This document shows positions 10,633-22,167 of a stretch of DNA of 64,000 bases, in pieces. This DNA is from Cryptomeria japonica (taxonomy: Eukaryota; Streptophyta; Pinopsida; Cupressales; Cupressaceae), in the NCBI RefSeq assembly GCF_030272615.1, contig NC_081411.1, forward strand, positions 826,456,397-826,520,396, written 5' to 3'. Each line of letters opens with the position of its first letter. Position 1 is the first letter of the stretch. The position numbers were made by a program, and so were the translations under genes. The notes below the pieces were generated by a model, which had not been told where the DNA came from, made no database searches, and saw only the letters and a list, made by a program, of their open reading frames with translations.

Positions 10633-12259
10633 TGGTGCAGGGCACCTAGCACTCCAAAAATGAAATCTTTGTTTTGTTTTAAGTTTGTGTGTTAATTTGT
10701 GATGTAATAATGGACCAACCATTGAGGACTCAGTAGAGCCATGGTTGAGTTGTCTAAATTTTGGTTTGAGTCAATTGTGCTCAAGATGTTGTTAGCTTGA
10801 GAAGTGAGATGCTTAGGTAGTTCACAGGCAAAATACTCCAGATGAATGTATTCATGTATTAGGAGTCAATTGATTTATGTTTAGGTCTTATAGGATGTTT
10901 GAGGACCTTCAAGAGTCTTATAATGCAATAGAATTCAAAATTGCATCCTGGAGCAAAAAGTTGTCAAAAGTGGCTGAGCAACATTTTGCAATTTCTTGCA
11001 AAAGTTGCATTTTTGGTTATAGGTGCTAGGAAGTTGGTTAAACCCATTGAAACAAGTGGATATAAGAAAAATTTAAATTTATTTTATGGGTTGGAGGATT
11101 GGAAATGCAAGAGAAATTTTTTGGTTTGTGAAGCAACCTTGTTTCCACCTATTGTTGACAATTTTTGTCTTGTTTTCCTTCTTTGTACAGTCCAGTACGG
11201 ACTAGATGGTGTAGAATCATTGCCATATTTGAAGTTTCATTTTATTTTCTTTCATTAAGGTTGATTTTTAGGTTTGATTGCTTAAGGTTGTAGAGATTTC
11301 TTCCATTCTTTGCAACTAGGAGCAAAACCCTTGCAAGTAGGGTTTAAGAGCAATAAATGGCTCTAACCTAGGCATTCTTGGATGGCACTTGTTGAAATAA
11401 TTAAGAATGCTAGGTTAGGGTCTATAAATAGCTTAGGAATAGGGTGTGTGGTGTTGCAAGTCCAGAGGGAGGAGAAACAATGAAGCCCTAGTCTCACCGC
11501 AGGGAGTAGGTGAGTTAGGACAACAAGAAAAGTGTGATTTGTGAGCACATGGAGATTAGTGTAGGTCCAAGTGGCACATGAATAGAAATCCCTTTGAGTT
11601 TACTTCAAGGATCCCAAATTTTTTGGAGTAGGATATTTTAATAGTGAAGAGTTTTGGACCCATCTTGCCAAGTCACCAGCTAGGCCTAAAACCCTTCAAA
11701 ATAGTGCAGCATTGGAAACCCCACTTGTACGGATAACCTAGATGCAATTTTCTAGTATTGTCTGTAAATTCAAAAAGGGTACTCAAATCCATGTTTTATT
11801 TGTAGTATTGTTTGGGATTTTTGTAAATAAAACCCTTAAAACCACCTAGGGAGGGCTAATGCAATTAGGCCTATTTAGGTGCCGGTAGAGACCTAGAAGG
11901 GTTAGGAAGCCAAGGAGATGGATTTGGTGAACGTTAATCCTAAAAAAACATTGAAGATGCCTTGTAGATGCATTGAGAAACCATAGGAAGTGTTTGTGTG
12001 TTAAGATCCTTGCAGGAGTGGTTGGAGCCCAGGAGAGGAGTGTGTGAATAACTAAGGTGGCAACCTCAAGTGGTGGAGTTGATTGTACAGAAACCATTGG
12101 CTATACTTAGGAGGAAAGTCAAGAAGGTTCAAACCTTGGAAGTATCATTATCATAACCCCTACCAAGTGCCATAGGAAGGACTTGAGTAGTTGTAGGGTT
12201 GAGTAGGACAAGTCACTCAAGGAGGTGTATCAAACAAGGCTCCAAGACTCTCTGCATCA
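10633..12259 (+). repeat. E1 3' LTR
   Basis: Begins TGGTGCAGGG and ends CTCTGCATCA, followed by the right target duplication CCACA (12260-12264). It is nearly the same length as the 5' LTR, with many point differences, which indicates an old insertion. Confidence 0.95.
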
Positions 12260-12264
12260 CCACA

Positions 12265-14380
12265 CCTAGAGATTTTTAAGACTCCATCAAATGTAATTTT
12301 ATGTTGTAGGAAAGAGAACTCATAGCCAACTATCCATGAGAAAAATCACCATATTATGGTGCAACAAGGGTTGGGTTTGTTAAGGAATTTTCTTATTTTT
12401 GTTAATATTTTATCAACTCTTATGCTTAATTTGAGTGTTGAATTTATTTGGGGTAAAATAGGTTAATATCATTTTATCTTTTTCTCACATATTCAAATTT
12501 TCATGTACACATTTATTGCACGACAAGTGAGACACCCATGTCTGATTCACTAACCTCTTGTTGTAAGTTTTAGTTTTTTTTCCTTTATAGTTACAATTTG
12601 ATGATTGCATCTTGTATTTTGGCATGTGGCACCTCTCATGGTGGTTCCATCTTGGGACATTTTTAATATATTTAATCAAATGTTTCCTTCTTATTTAACT
12701 TTTAAGTTTTTGATAGGGGAGCATTTTATACAAAATGTTATGTCTAATCTCACTCATATCCTCTAATTACATACATTCTAATACCTTTGTTTGTAAGTTT
12801 ATCATTTGTAACATTTATTTTTGTTTTATTGTATGGATCTACAAGACAGTGTATGCACTCCATAAATTGGCATATCTCTTTTATACTTTAAAAACTAGAT
12901 TTTTTGTATATTTTAAATATATTTCTCATTTTTATCAAAAAATAGTTTTATAGGGGGATATGATACCAAATTCATCATTCACAACCAAAAAATTAGTCAA
13001 AAATAAAAATTTGACTAATTACAATCAATTTTGTGTAGGATTTACATTTCGATGAATCCGTTCACAAATCGACTTATCCATAAATTATTTTGATAATTCT
13101 TATCATTGGCTATAACTTTTTGTATTTTTCATATTTCAACATGTCCATCTAGCTTTAACCCTTAGTGTTTTTTACTTTAGTGGTTCCATGATTCAATGTG
13201 TTGACAACTAACAATGTTAGCATGGTTCATCTCTTACTTCTAATTATTTTTATTGAGAATTTTAGTATCTAACCCCTTATTTGTGTATCTTGCAATCACT
13301 TATCAAAAAAAGAACTACTAACACTCATGTTTGTAGAAATTGGTTATTGAAGACCTACTTAAACACATGCTTTCTCCTCACACCCTCAACTTATCTTGGA
13401 GATCAAAAGATTAAGTTGGTCTCTAATCTTTTCTATCATTTTATCATATTGACTTTAGTTGTGTATGGTCTCCCCTTTCCCTTAATGTGATTTTGGATGA
13501 TTACTTGAAATTGAATCATCTTTCTAGGGAGATTTCCTAGGGATTTGATCACCCTATGGGATTACCCCAAATCCAACATTCCAATAGAGTATAAAAAGTG
13601 AGTGGTGAATTAAAGACACACCTTTTGGAAGTATAGCCCCTAAGAAAATCTTACCTTGAGGAAGTGATAGTGAAGAATGGATTACCCTCTCCTCATAATT
13701 AGTTGGAATATATTCCTTTCATTTATAGAATTGGGCCCCTCATATCCTTGAGATATATCAAGGATAATAGTAAAATCATTGTGCAATCATAGAGAAGACC
13801 TTTCATTTGCCCTCTTGTTGGTGCATCAAATAATATGTAGGAAGTTAATCACCATGCACCTTCAAATGTTGACATAAAAATAACCTTGGATGTACCTTTG
13901 TCCATCCTTGGTAAGGGATCCTATGCAATGTGGTACTCCCCATCTATTTTTCACTTGATAGATGGTATTATATTATGAGCCTATAAGAGGTGTCAATCAC
14001 ACTTGACTAATGATAGGTTGGTGTACTTGATGCAACAATCCTTTTTATCTAAAATTCTTAAAAATCTAAACCATTTACATGTTGATTGAATGTGATTATT
14101 TTTAAATATTGTTGATTTTAAGCTTCCCAATCCACCTTATCCTAATACTATTTAATCCATAACATTAATTATCCATCACACACACCTAAAAAGATCTTAA
14201 TCCCCTTCTAATATTTTCAATCAAACTCCTGATCTAATCTACATCTTCCATTCCTAATCAAATCTATCATTTAAGTCTTCTTCTAATTCAATCCCACTTA
14301 ATATAAACCAAATCAATTCTCTTCTCTCTAATCATTATAAAAAAAATCTCTTCAACCTTCATCATAATTGTCCTATTGTC
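12265..14380. other. AT-rich spacer, no gene seen
   Basis: Short open frames only. I find no coding domain, LTR ends or RNA gene. The text is low-complexity AT-rich plant intergenic sequence. Confidence 0.6.
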
Positions 14381-16160
14381 TGATCTACAGAGTTGATAAT
14401 CTCCTTACCCAGATTATTGTGGCAACGTTTATCATCCAGAATTTACCATTAACTGTGTTTAATAATTAATTGAAAAAAAAAATGTTATATTTTAATTTTT
14501 AATTATTTAAAAAACACGAACAAATAATAAATCTGGATGCTACATAGACAATGACGATTAGGCTCAAATCTGGATAGATGTCTGGTCTGGTCTGGGTTGC
14601 CATATTATTGTTTCTTACATTGTCGGCCAGATCTGGCGCCAAAATTGCATTGGTGCTGTCATATTGAATGATTGATTTTGCACTAGCTATTCGCATATGC
14701 ATTTTTTTGTCAACCTGTGGCTGGTTGAAGGAGCAGTTCTCAGGCCGCAACATATGGGCTTCTTGATCATTGACAGCGACGTGGTGGATCCGCAAATGTT
14801 TTTCAGATCTGGATCTTTTTTGATTTGGGCACGATCCATTAGTGATCGAAGATTTTTTACTGCACTGGATGGTTAATTTTAGCAGAGGACCATTTGAAGG
14901 CTGGTCTAAGATTCTTTTCAGATCGCGTGATCCTTTGTATCAGTGGATAGTAGACATTAAGTTTTCATAATTCATGATATAATAATAATCAGTTATTTTC
15001 TGATTAAATTGTGTGTCTGAATTTTTGTATCAATATTTCAGATCATATTCTATAATTGAATCAAAAAACATGATTAAAAATGATGCAAAAATTCTCACAA
15101 TCTATCCCAAAACAGCTAATTATTAGCTCAAATAAAATTTAACGAACCAAATTCTACGGTTATTGCACATTCTAATTGATGATCGTGTCTTTTTATTGAC
15201 CTGTGCGTGGGTTTCTGTTCGCGTGGAGGAATTTACATTTGACAAGCATAGTCCTTTGCATCCGTATTGCTAATCGAGGCGACTACGTTTATTTCTGCAG
15301 ATGCTCCTTTTGGCACGGAAGAATGGAAATCATATTTTCACCGAGAGCTCTTGTCCTTGATCACACAGGCTTCGCTGGCATTGACAAATCGACCTCCTTG
15401 TATTGCTGAATCTACCCATTCCTAAACGCGGGACGGCAGTTTACTATTTGAATGGTTAGATCAGATTTCAGAGTGACCGGTTCTGTCTGTTTGTGATCTG
15501 ATTTATGAAAACCAGATTACAATACCTGGTGTGATACCTGCGGTATTGTAGAATTCAACACAAAAATTGACAACAAGAAGATTGCAAACCAAAAACTGTC
15601 TCCATTCTATTCAAAATTGGAGTTTATACAAGTCGAATGTATCCCAAGGGTCACACAAATCCCTTGGAATTGAAATGAAGAGTCACCATAATGTTTATTA
15701 CAATTAAACTACTAAAACTATCAAAATTATCAAAAAAACTAAATATAAAATTTTAGTCCACTTTGAGAAGGCACAACTTTCTCATCCTAGCTCCGAATTA
15801 CAAACCGTTTGATGCGTTGGAAAGGTATTCAAGTAATCTAGAACCAAATTTCGGAAACATCACAACATTTGTCCAAAAATGCACCGAAGACCCTCAAAAT
15901 TGCAATTTACTAAAACATAGAAAATTTTGAAAATTAGATTTCAATATTTTCCCAATTTAATCCTGATCAGTTTGATCAGGCGATATTGTTTGAAGGCCTG
16001 ATTTGTGCGAGGGTGAAATCTTATAGAGGAGTCTGCATTATTGATTGTTGGCGGTGGTTTGAATTTTGTTTTTCTTTTTACTGGTTCGTTTCATTGCTAA
16101 ATCCGGCTTTTGTATATTGTTTTGTATATTGGTTTGGATCAGGTTTCATTTGGGAATGAG
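14381..16160. other. Unassigned, less AT-rich spacer
   Basis: Base composition is more balanced than in the neighbours. The motif CAGATC or GATCTGG recurs many times (for example near 14530, 14570, 14625, 14805, 14918, 15040 and 15465). At 15770-15900 there is text typical of retrotransposon LTR/leader regions (GGCACAACTTTCTCATCC, GTTTGATGCGTTGGAAAGG). It may be a decayed LTR element; no coding domain was recognised. Confidence 0.4.
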
Positions 16161-16400
16161 TTAAATCACAAGCATTAATTTTATATTTTTAGGTTTAAAA
16201 GTGTTAAACATTTAGAATTGACTGACATTTTCTAAGCTTAATATGTTGCTTAAGGTGTACCTTAAGGTTTGCGGTCACACTAAGAATACACTTTTAGACT
16301 TAAAAATGTTAAACACTCAACATTCTCTAGACTTTATATGTGTGTGGGGTTTAAGACTTACCCTCTATTTGCAACCTCTTTATAGATCTGCATACTCTTA
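16160..16400. repeat. Local imperfect duplication of about 115 bp
   Basis: The AGGTTTAAAAGTGTTAAACA...CATTTTCTAAGCTTAATATG block near 16190 is repeated as AGACTTAAAAATGTTAAACA...CATTCTCTAGACTTTATATG near 16300. It is non-coding. Confidence 0.5.
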
Positions 16401-17160
16401 AGAAAGCCCTCACGTGGCACCCACATATTTTCTTCTTTTTTCTTAAAAAAAAACTTTTTCTAAAAGATGTTTTTTAGCAAAAAAGATATTTTTTTGCAGA
16501 ATGAAAGTTTTTGAAAAATAAAAAGTTTTTTATTAGCACAAGGAATATGCTGAAAATCGGAGAGTATACAACAGAGAATATTTTCTATTAATACAATGCC
16601 GATGTCAAAATATTGAAAGGTATTTTCAACACCTTCTCCATTTGCATTTTCAATCTGTTAGGCGATTTTCAAATGGCAATATCTTGGACTCAAGACCTCC
16701 TTTTTCAATGCAATTTTTTTTTATTTAGGGTAGAATTTCGTTCTATTTCTAGTGATAAAGATGGTTTTACATTTCGATGCATATATTTTTCAGAAATTAC
16801 AAATTCTCACCACTGTAGTTGAGTAATTCTCATTTTTGCAACTTCAGATTTTTTGTTTGGGCTCATAAAGACTCCTTTTCAGGTATCATTTTTTTTGAAG
16901 TGCATGATTTGTTGTCTACTTCAATATTATGCTATCATTTTGTAGTGATAGTAGAATTTGTACTTTCAGTATATTATCATTTTTGGGCCATTTTGGCATA
17001 TGTAATACTTAGATCTCAGTTAGCTCTTTTGCACTAGCTTTTTGAGTCTGATATACCTATTTTGAAGTCGTAAACATTAAAATCAGAAGCCCACTTTTAC
17101 CTTGTTTGCAAGTGGTCCATTGTACACACGCTAAGTATAAAGTGTCAAATCATCATTATT
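16401..17160. other. T-rich spacer before the Copia remnant
   Basis: Homopolymer-rich sequence with no supported gene. The 5' LTR of the downstream Copia-type element would be expected about here, but nothing matches the 3' LTR start TGTTGGTGTAAATTATG. The element therefore seems to be truncated or rearranged on this side. Confidence 0.5.
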
Positions 17161-17198
17161 GGGGGAAAGGGAGGGAGAGGGGGATGGGGGGGTGAGGT
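17161..17198 (+). other. G-run tract (G-quadruplex candidate)
   Basis: At least five runs of three or more G are separated by 1-3 purines or T. It lies about 115 bp upstream of the Copia-type gag. It may be a former purine tract; a G-quadruplex is possible from sequence alone. Confidence 0.5.
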
Positions 17199-17277
17199 TC
17201 TTTGATTGAGCGAATTTGGGGGGATGTCTTATGTGATTTTTCCCCTCTTTATCTTGTGCTATTTAATTTTGTTGCTA

Positions 17278-18190
17278 TGGGTTCTCCTAAATTTCCAATT
17301 TTAACTTCACATAACTATGCTTCTTGGAAATTGATGTATGAAGTAAATTAATGGACAAAGGATTAACTCACTATATTGATGAAACTATTACAACACCAAA
17401 TAATTCTCACGCTAATCCTAATGCTCACATGGAATGACTCACTAAAAATATTATGGCTCTTGGAACTTTGAGGAAGTATGTATCAAAGGATCTCATCTTT
17501 CACATTAAGAATTGTACAACAATTAAAGATGCATGCGATATCTTAGGTAAATTGTATGGCCAAATTGAAGAGATTAGGAGCTATCATCTTGATAATGATC
17601 TCACTTTGTTGGATCCCAAGAATTTTGGTACAATCCAAGACTATGTCACTAAGGCTAATGAGCTAAGAGCATAGCTTAAGGATTGTGGCTTTGACAAGAG
17701 GGATGCACAATTGGTCTACAATTTGTTGGGAAAGCTTCCATTAGAATATGAAACTTTTGTTTCTAGCTTCCAAACCCATCACTTAACAGTGGGTAGTTCT
17801 TTCACTATGCCCTCATTTGATGCATTTAGAGAAATGTTGATGTTAGAGTAGTCAAAGTTGATGAATATGGAGATTCTCAAGTCTTCAAACTCCAAGGATT
17901 TGGGGAATCAAGAGAAAGGTTCCAAGAAGAAGTAGAAGCATTTTACACCAAAGCTATAACAAGATAGAGCACAATCATCCTCTCCATAACATGGTGATTT
18001 TACATCCTCACCCAAGGGGAAATCATATAAGGAGAATATATTTTGTGCATATTGCATGAAGTCAGGACATGATGAACACCATTGTTACAAGAAGGATATT
18101 GATGAATTGAAACATATTCTTGAGAAGAATAAAATCAAAATGCCTTCTAGAACCTACTTCAAATTCTTCTTCCAAAGAAGAATAATTTGA
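17278..18190 (+). pseudogene. Copia-type gag with zinc knuckle, broken
   Basis: Opens MGSPKFPILTSHNYASWK and runs through a UBN2-type gag domain (KNIMALGTLRKYVSKDL, DACDILGKLYG, TIQDYVTKANELRA, GFDKRDAQLVYNLLGKLP). It ends in a full CX2CX4HX4C knuckle, CAYCMKSGHDEHHC (about 18035-18080). At least six in-frame stops, several of them TAG or TGA, and frame changes interrupt it. It is the capsid/nucleocapsid of a Ty1/Copia-lineage element. Confidence 0.85.
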
Positions 18191-18239
18191 TAAAGGAAAG
18201 GATCACACTTTTGGGACAAGTAAAGGACAAGTTCTTTGT

Positions 18240-18600
18240 GCTACTACAAGTCATGATTCAGGGAGATGACTTCTTGATTCAGGAGCTTCTCATCATATGA
18301 AATATTCACAATCGATGTTCTCTTCATTTGAACCTTGCAACATGCCATCGATTTTGATGGCCAATCATACATATATGAATGGGATTGGGAAAGAATCTAT
18401 TGCCCCTGGGGATAACTCCTTCAATGATGTGTTGTGTGTACCTCATTTGATAAAAAAATCTTCTTTTCATCTAACAAATTGCTCATCGGGCAACAAGGAA
18501 GACTATGTAGTTCACACCTGATTCAATTATCAGTAGGGACTTCGATAATAGAGATATCATTGTAACTGGGGTGGTGGATCATGCATCTTAGTTGTACTCT
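18240..18600 (+). pseudogene. Copia-type protease and pre-integrase segment
   Basis: LLDSGASHHM (about 18271-18300) is the classical Copia protease active site, followed by NDVLCVPHLIK. After a frame change, DSIISRDFDNRD and GVVDHAS.LYSF match the short pre-integrase segment. Integrase proper does not follow. Confidence 0.85.
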
Positions 18601-19347
18601 TTTTTAGATTTTGGTCCTATTGATGAGGTTGATTCTTCACACGATGATCACACTTATTGTCTTGATCCGAATATCAGGGAGAAAATTGGTTACTTGAACT
18701 TGGGTATTCTCACATGTGACCCTATTTTTGAGACTTGCATTTCATCTCCTCATATTGATATCACACTTAAAGTTGCACGTGATGATGCAGATGTTGCTAC
18801 ACTTTGGGCTTCTTGTGATTCAATAAAGTAGGATATACCTTGTCTTCTAGATTTATTTCCTTGGGATGACTACTGGACATACATTGTAGTTTTGTTTGTG
18901 GAGTCCCATATTATAGATTTGGGAGACATCATTGATGATATTCATCTTCTCTTTGATGGAGATGATCCTTCTTTAGTTGTTGTGAGGGAAAATTTTGTCC
19001 CTCTTGTTCATTATCTACATAATCATTATTTCAAGGTTGACATGATTGTGGATACTTATCTACAACAATTGGAGGGAGTCTCTTTATCCTTTTCTGCACT
19101 ATGGACTAGTACACCTGATTTGGAGGGGACAACTTTTAGCATTGAAATGGGGACACTTGAGCAATTTTTAGAGATTTCATACATCTTGATTTTTATTCCT
19201 ACATCTTCCTTTATGATTGGGGAGACTTCATGGATACACCTTTGGTTTTGTTTCTTCTTAAGGGGAGGAATTTTGTTCGACGACCATGGAGAAAATTCTT
19301 CATTTAGTTTCAAGCTTCTACCATTGGTGAAAATTGTATATTGAGGG
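18592..19347 (+). pseudogene. Unknown frame in place of Copia pol
   Basis: A single frame of about 250 codons continues from the pre-integrase segment, interrupted by one TAG at 18829. It is acidic (for example FDGDDPS and many D/E), with several hydrophobic stretches. I recognise no integrase, RT or RNase H motif in it. It may be a captured or highly diverged sequence, or the remnant of a non-autonomous element's own ORF. Function is unknown. Confidence 0.45.
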
Positions 19348-19623
19348 GGGGCTACTTGGTCTCTCTTCTTTGCTCTTATGGGGGTGACTTTTTCGTCACA
19401 TAGGTTGTTTTCCTTATTCTTTGAGAGTTATTTTGTATTTTCATCTCTCTTTTGTGGGGGAGTTTTTTCCCATTTGATTTTCTCCATTTCTCCATTTGTG
19501 AGAGACTGCATTGCTTTGCATGCAATTGCATTTGTAAATTGGTATCTAACATGGCCTAGTAGCCAAGAACCATCTCACATTGTTAGCTTGAGTCTATAGT
19601 GTCCTATGTTGCACTTAAGGGGG

Positions 19624-20145
19624 TGTTGGTGTAAATTATGTCTCATAATTATACTTAATATAAGTTGACGTATGGTAATGCATTTCATAACTTACTTTGG
19701 ATATGAGACACTCAAGGAAGTGTGCACATAGGTAAATTACTTGTAAGAGAAATTTCACCTTTTGTGGTCTTATCTTGTTGTTACATTCCACCTTCAGTGG
19801 GTGATCCACCTCTTGTGGAATATTTTATTATTTCTCCTACCTACCCTCACCCACCCTTGTTTCATATTGAGCCACATTTCATGATTGTGTGCTCACATAT
19901 CCATATGGCCTTTCCTTTATAAGATGACTCGTCTTCATTGTATTGATTCATCCAGCTAATCCAGTTGATGGTATTTTGCATATTTATTAGAATATAATTT
20001 ACTATTATCAATAGTTTGACTCTCTAGTTGTGTTATTCATTGAGCTCTTGATCTTGGTTGTTTTTCACAAATTATTACAATAATACTTGGTCATCTTCAT
20101 CACTTTAATCATCTTTTTCTGTGATCTATTATTTTTCCGCCATCA
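19624..20145 (+). repeat. Copia-type 3' LTR (putative)
   Basis: The purine tract CTTAAGGGGG (19614-19623) is followed by TGTTGGTGTAAATTATG, a typical Copia LTR start. A CA end at 20145 (CCGCCATCA) is the best candidate. E2 then inserted at or right beside this end, so the exact boundary is uncertain. No matching 5' LTR is in the window. Confidence 0.6.
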
Positions 20146-20148
20146 TAT

Positions 20149-21416
20149 TGTAAAGCGAAAAATCGAACCCTAGGTGTTCCCCCACTCCAAGGAGAGAGAA
20201 AGGAGGTCACTAGGATTGACGGTTTTCACTTAGGAGACACTTCACATTCAAAAGAGGGGTTGAAAATCACAAGATCCAATCCCACACAATGCAAGATTGA
20301 ATTCTAAATGAGTTTCAAGGGTTGAGACAGCAAGGATACCCTCTTTTGTAAAGAATGTAGATAGAAGGATTGAACTAGGAGTTTATGTAAAAGTAGGAAA
20401 GATTCGCTTGTAGATGGAGATAGAGACACGGGATGAAGCTACGGTCCTAAAATTAGTAGTAAAATATCGAGACGATGCTGTCCTGCAAGTTTGAGAAAAA
20501 GTTGATGGGACGATGGCGCCCGGAGTGCACACGGTCCTCCAAAAAATCTGCGAAACGAAGGGGGATATGTTCATCTCTGCACAAGGATTCCAGATCTTCA
20601 ATTATAGCTGTGTACCTGCAACCTATACATAGAAAAGAGAGGACGATTGGGGGGTTAGGGATTAGGGGTTTGCCTTCAGGTCAAACCCCAGTTTTGGAAT
20701 TAACCAAGAAATGAGAATGCTATAAATTTAAATGTTTGTAATGTAATCAAGTACTAATACCTTGTTGTAAGAATGTTTATATTCTTACATGCGAAGGTGT
20801 AATGATGTTGTATGTTGTATGTTGTGTGTTGTAGGTGATCTCCTCTTCAATGGTTGAATCCTTGTCTTGAATGCAACACCTAGCCTTGAATGGAGACCTA
20901 GAATGCTCAATTGCTTGAGGGAATGCTTGAATGTTTGAATATTTGAATGTTTTAATGTTTGCCTATCACTTCTGCCTCTTGCACACATATGTTTTTCCTC
21001 CTCTTTTCTAGGAGGGGAAATGTAGTTTATATACTTGTCAATTAGGGTTAGGAGACTGATTTTTTCGAGCTTAGGCCGACCTAGGAGCATTATTTTCCAA
21101 ATTGCAAACTTGAAGACCCGATACCCAACAAGAGATCGGGCCCAAAATAGGGCCAGGGACCAGGGCACTAGGCACCATGGTCCTGAGGGACTAGGGTGCT
21201 AGGTGCCATGGTCCTGAAGGACCAAGGTGCTGGGCGCCATGGTCCCACCTCCTGGGACAGCAGGGTGCAAGGAGGATCAGGCCAAGGTGCAGAAAGATGT
21301 AGTTTTTGATGTCATAAACAGGTTTCGGGGTCTCCATTCAGGTTCAATGTTGTGCCGCCATTGTGAAGACCCAAATGCAGTCGAAATTGCAAGTGTCACA
21401 ATTTTACGATGCCACA
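20149..21416 (-). repeat. E2 3' LTR (L1)
   Basis: On the plus strand it reads TGTAAAGCGAAAAATC at the left and ACGATGCCACA at the right. It pairs with the split LTR 26992-27566 plus 35878-36513 by the shared variant GGTGTTCCCCCACTCC. It contains three copies of a 31-bp GC-rich palindromic unit (21158 to about 21246). Confidence 0.93.
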
Positions 21417-21433
21417 TTTAGCCCCCACTTTAG
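21417..21433 (-). other. E2 polypurine tract
   Basis: The minus strand reads AAAGTGGGGGCTAAA directly before the LTR start TGTGGC. The same tract is found at the equivalent place in E3. Confidence 0.85.
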
Positions 21434-22167
21434 CGGGAGTATAAGCGTACGCCCATACTTCCGATAAAGTAAAAGGAAACAACATTGAAAGACTTTCACC
21501 ACGTCAAGGAGGCAAGATACACCAAGCCCCCAGTGGACTAAGGATCTTACGACTTCGATTGACAAAGTAAAAGGGAAGATCACGAGGGAGAACCATGACT
21601 AACAGTAGTAAGGTTCCCTCACTGTGAGTCATGCAAGAATAATACCAAAAATATTCAAGGCAAAGCTAAGTTCGCCAAGAAATTTTTAAGAATCTTGAAG
21701 AGATATGGACAGAGTATATGCCCCCTATGTTAAAGCAATCGCACATGCCTCATCGGGGGTGATTGCTTTAAGGTAGTGATACACATCAGAAATGAGAAGG
21801 GAAAGGAGCATGTTATCACAAAGATTTAGCCCCCAAGTGTGAGATAAACCCAAGGATAATAGACACAAAACACAAATCACGAGGTGACTTCTCTTTCCTT
21901 GGGGTCAGTATGTTGTATGATAATTCATGTATATTATATGTATGTATGCATAATTGTTCTTCATTCCCCAATCAAGGAAGGTCACCTAGAAGAAGGGAAC
22001 ACATGTGTCTTTTGAGTCAACATGAGAGAGACCAAAAGAGATCTCAATGCTTTGCATCGTCCTCAAGTAGACAACACTAAGGACAACAAATAGAAGAATG
22101 AGAATAACACATAGAAGAAGTAACAAAAGATATCAAGAGAGGAGGAGAGAGTCTGCTGTGCTAATGA
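21434..22167. other. E2 3' untranslated region
   Basis: Internal element sequence between the gag-protease stop and the purine tract. No coding domain was found. The equivalent stretch in E3 (29346-30071) is nearly the same, so lack of pol is a property of the family rather than of one copy. Confidence 0.7.

Larger units (their letters stand above)
4328..12259 (+). mobile_element. E1: full-length Ty3/Gypsy chromovirus, inactive
   Basis: A complete LTR retrotransposon of 7,932 bp. LTRs of 1,626 and 1,627 bp both begin TGGTGCA and end TGCATCA. A perfect 5-bp target duplication CCACA flanks it (4323-4327 and 12260-12264). A tRNA-iMet-type primer site follows the 5' LTR and a purine tract precedes the 3' LTR. 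Internal order is gag, protease, RT, RNase H, integrase, chromodomain, which defines the chromovirus branch. Several frameshifts and stops break the frame, so it cannot encode its own proteins now. Confidence 0.95.
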
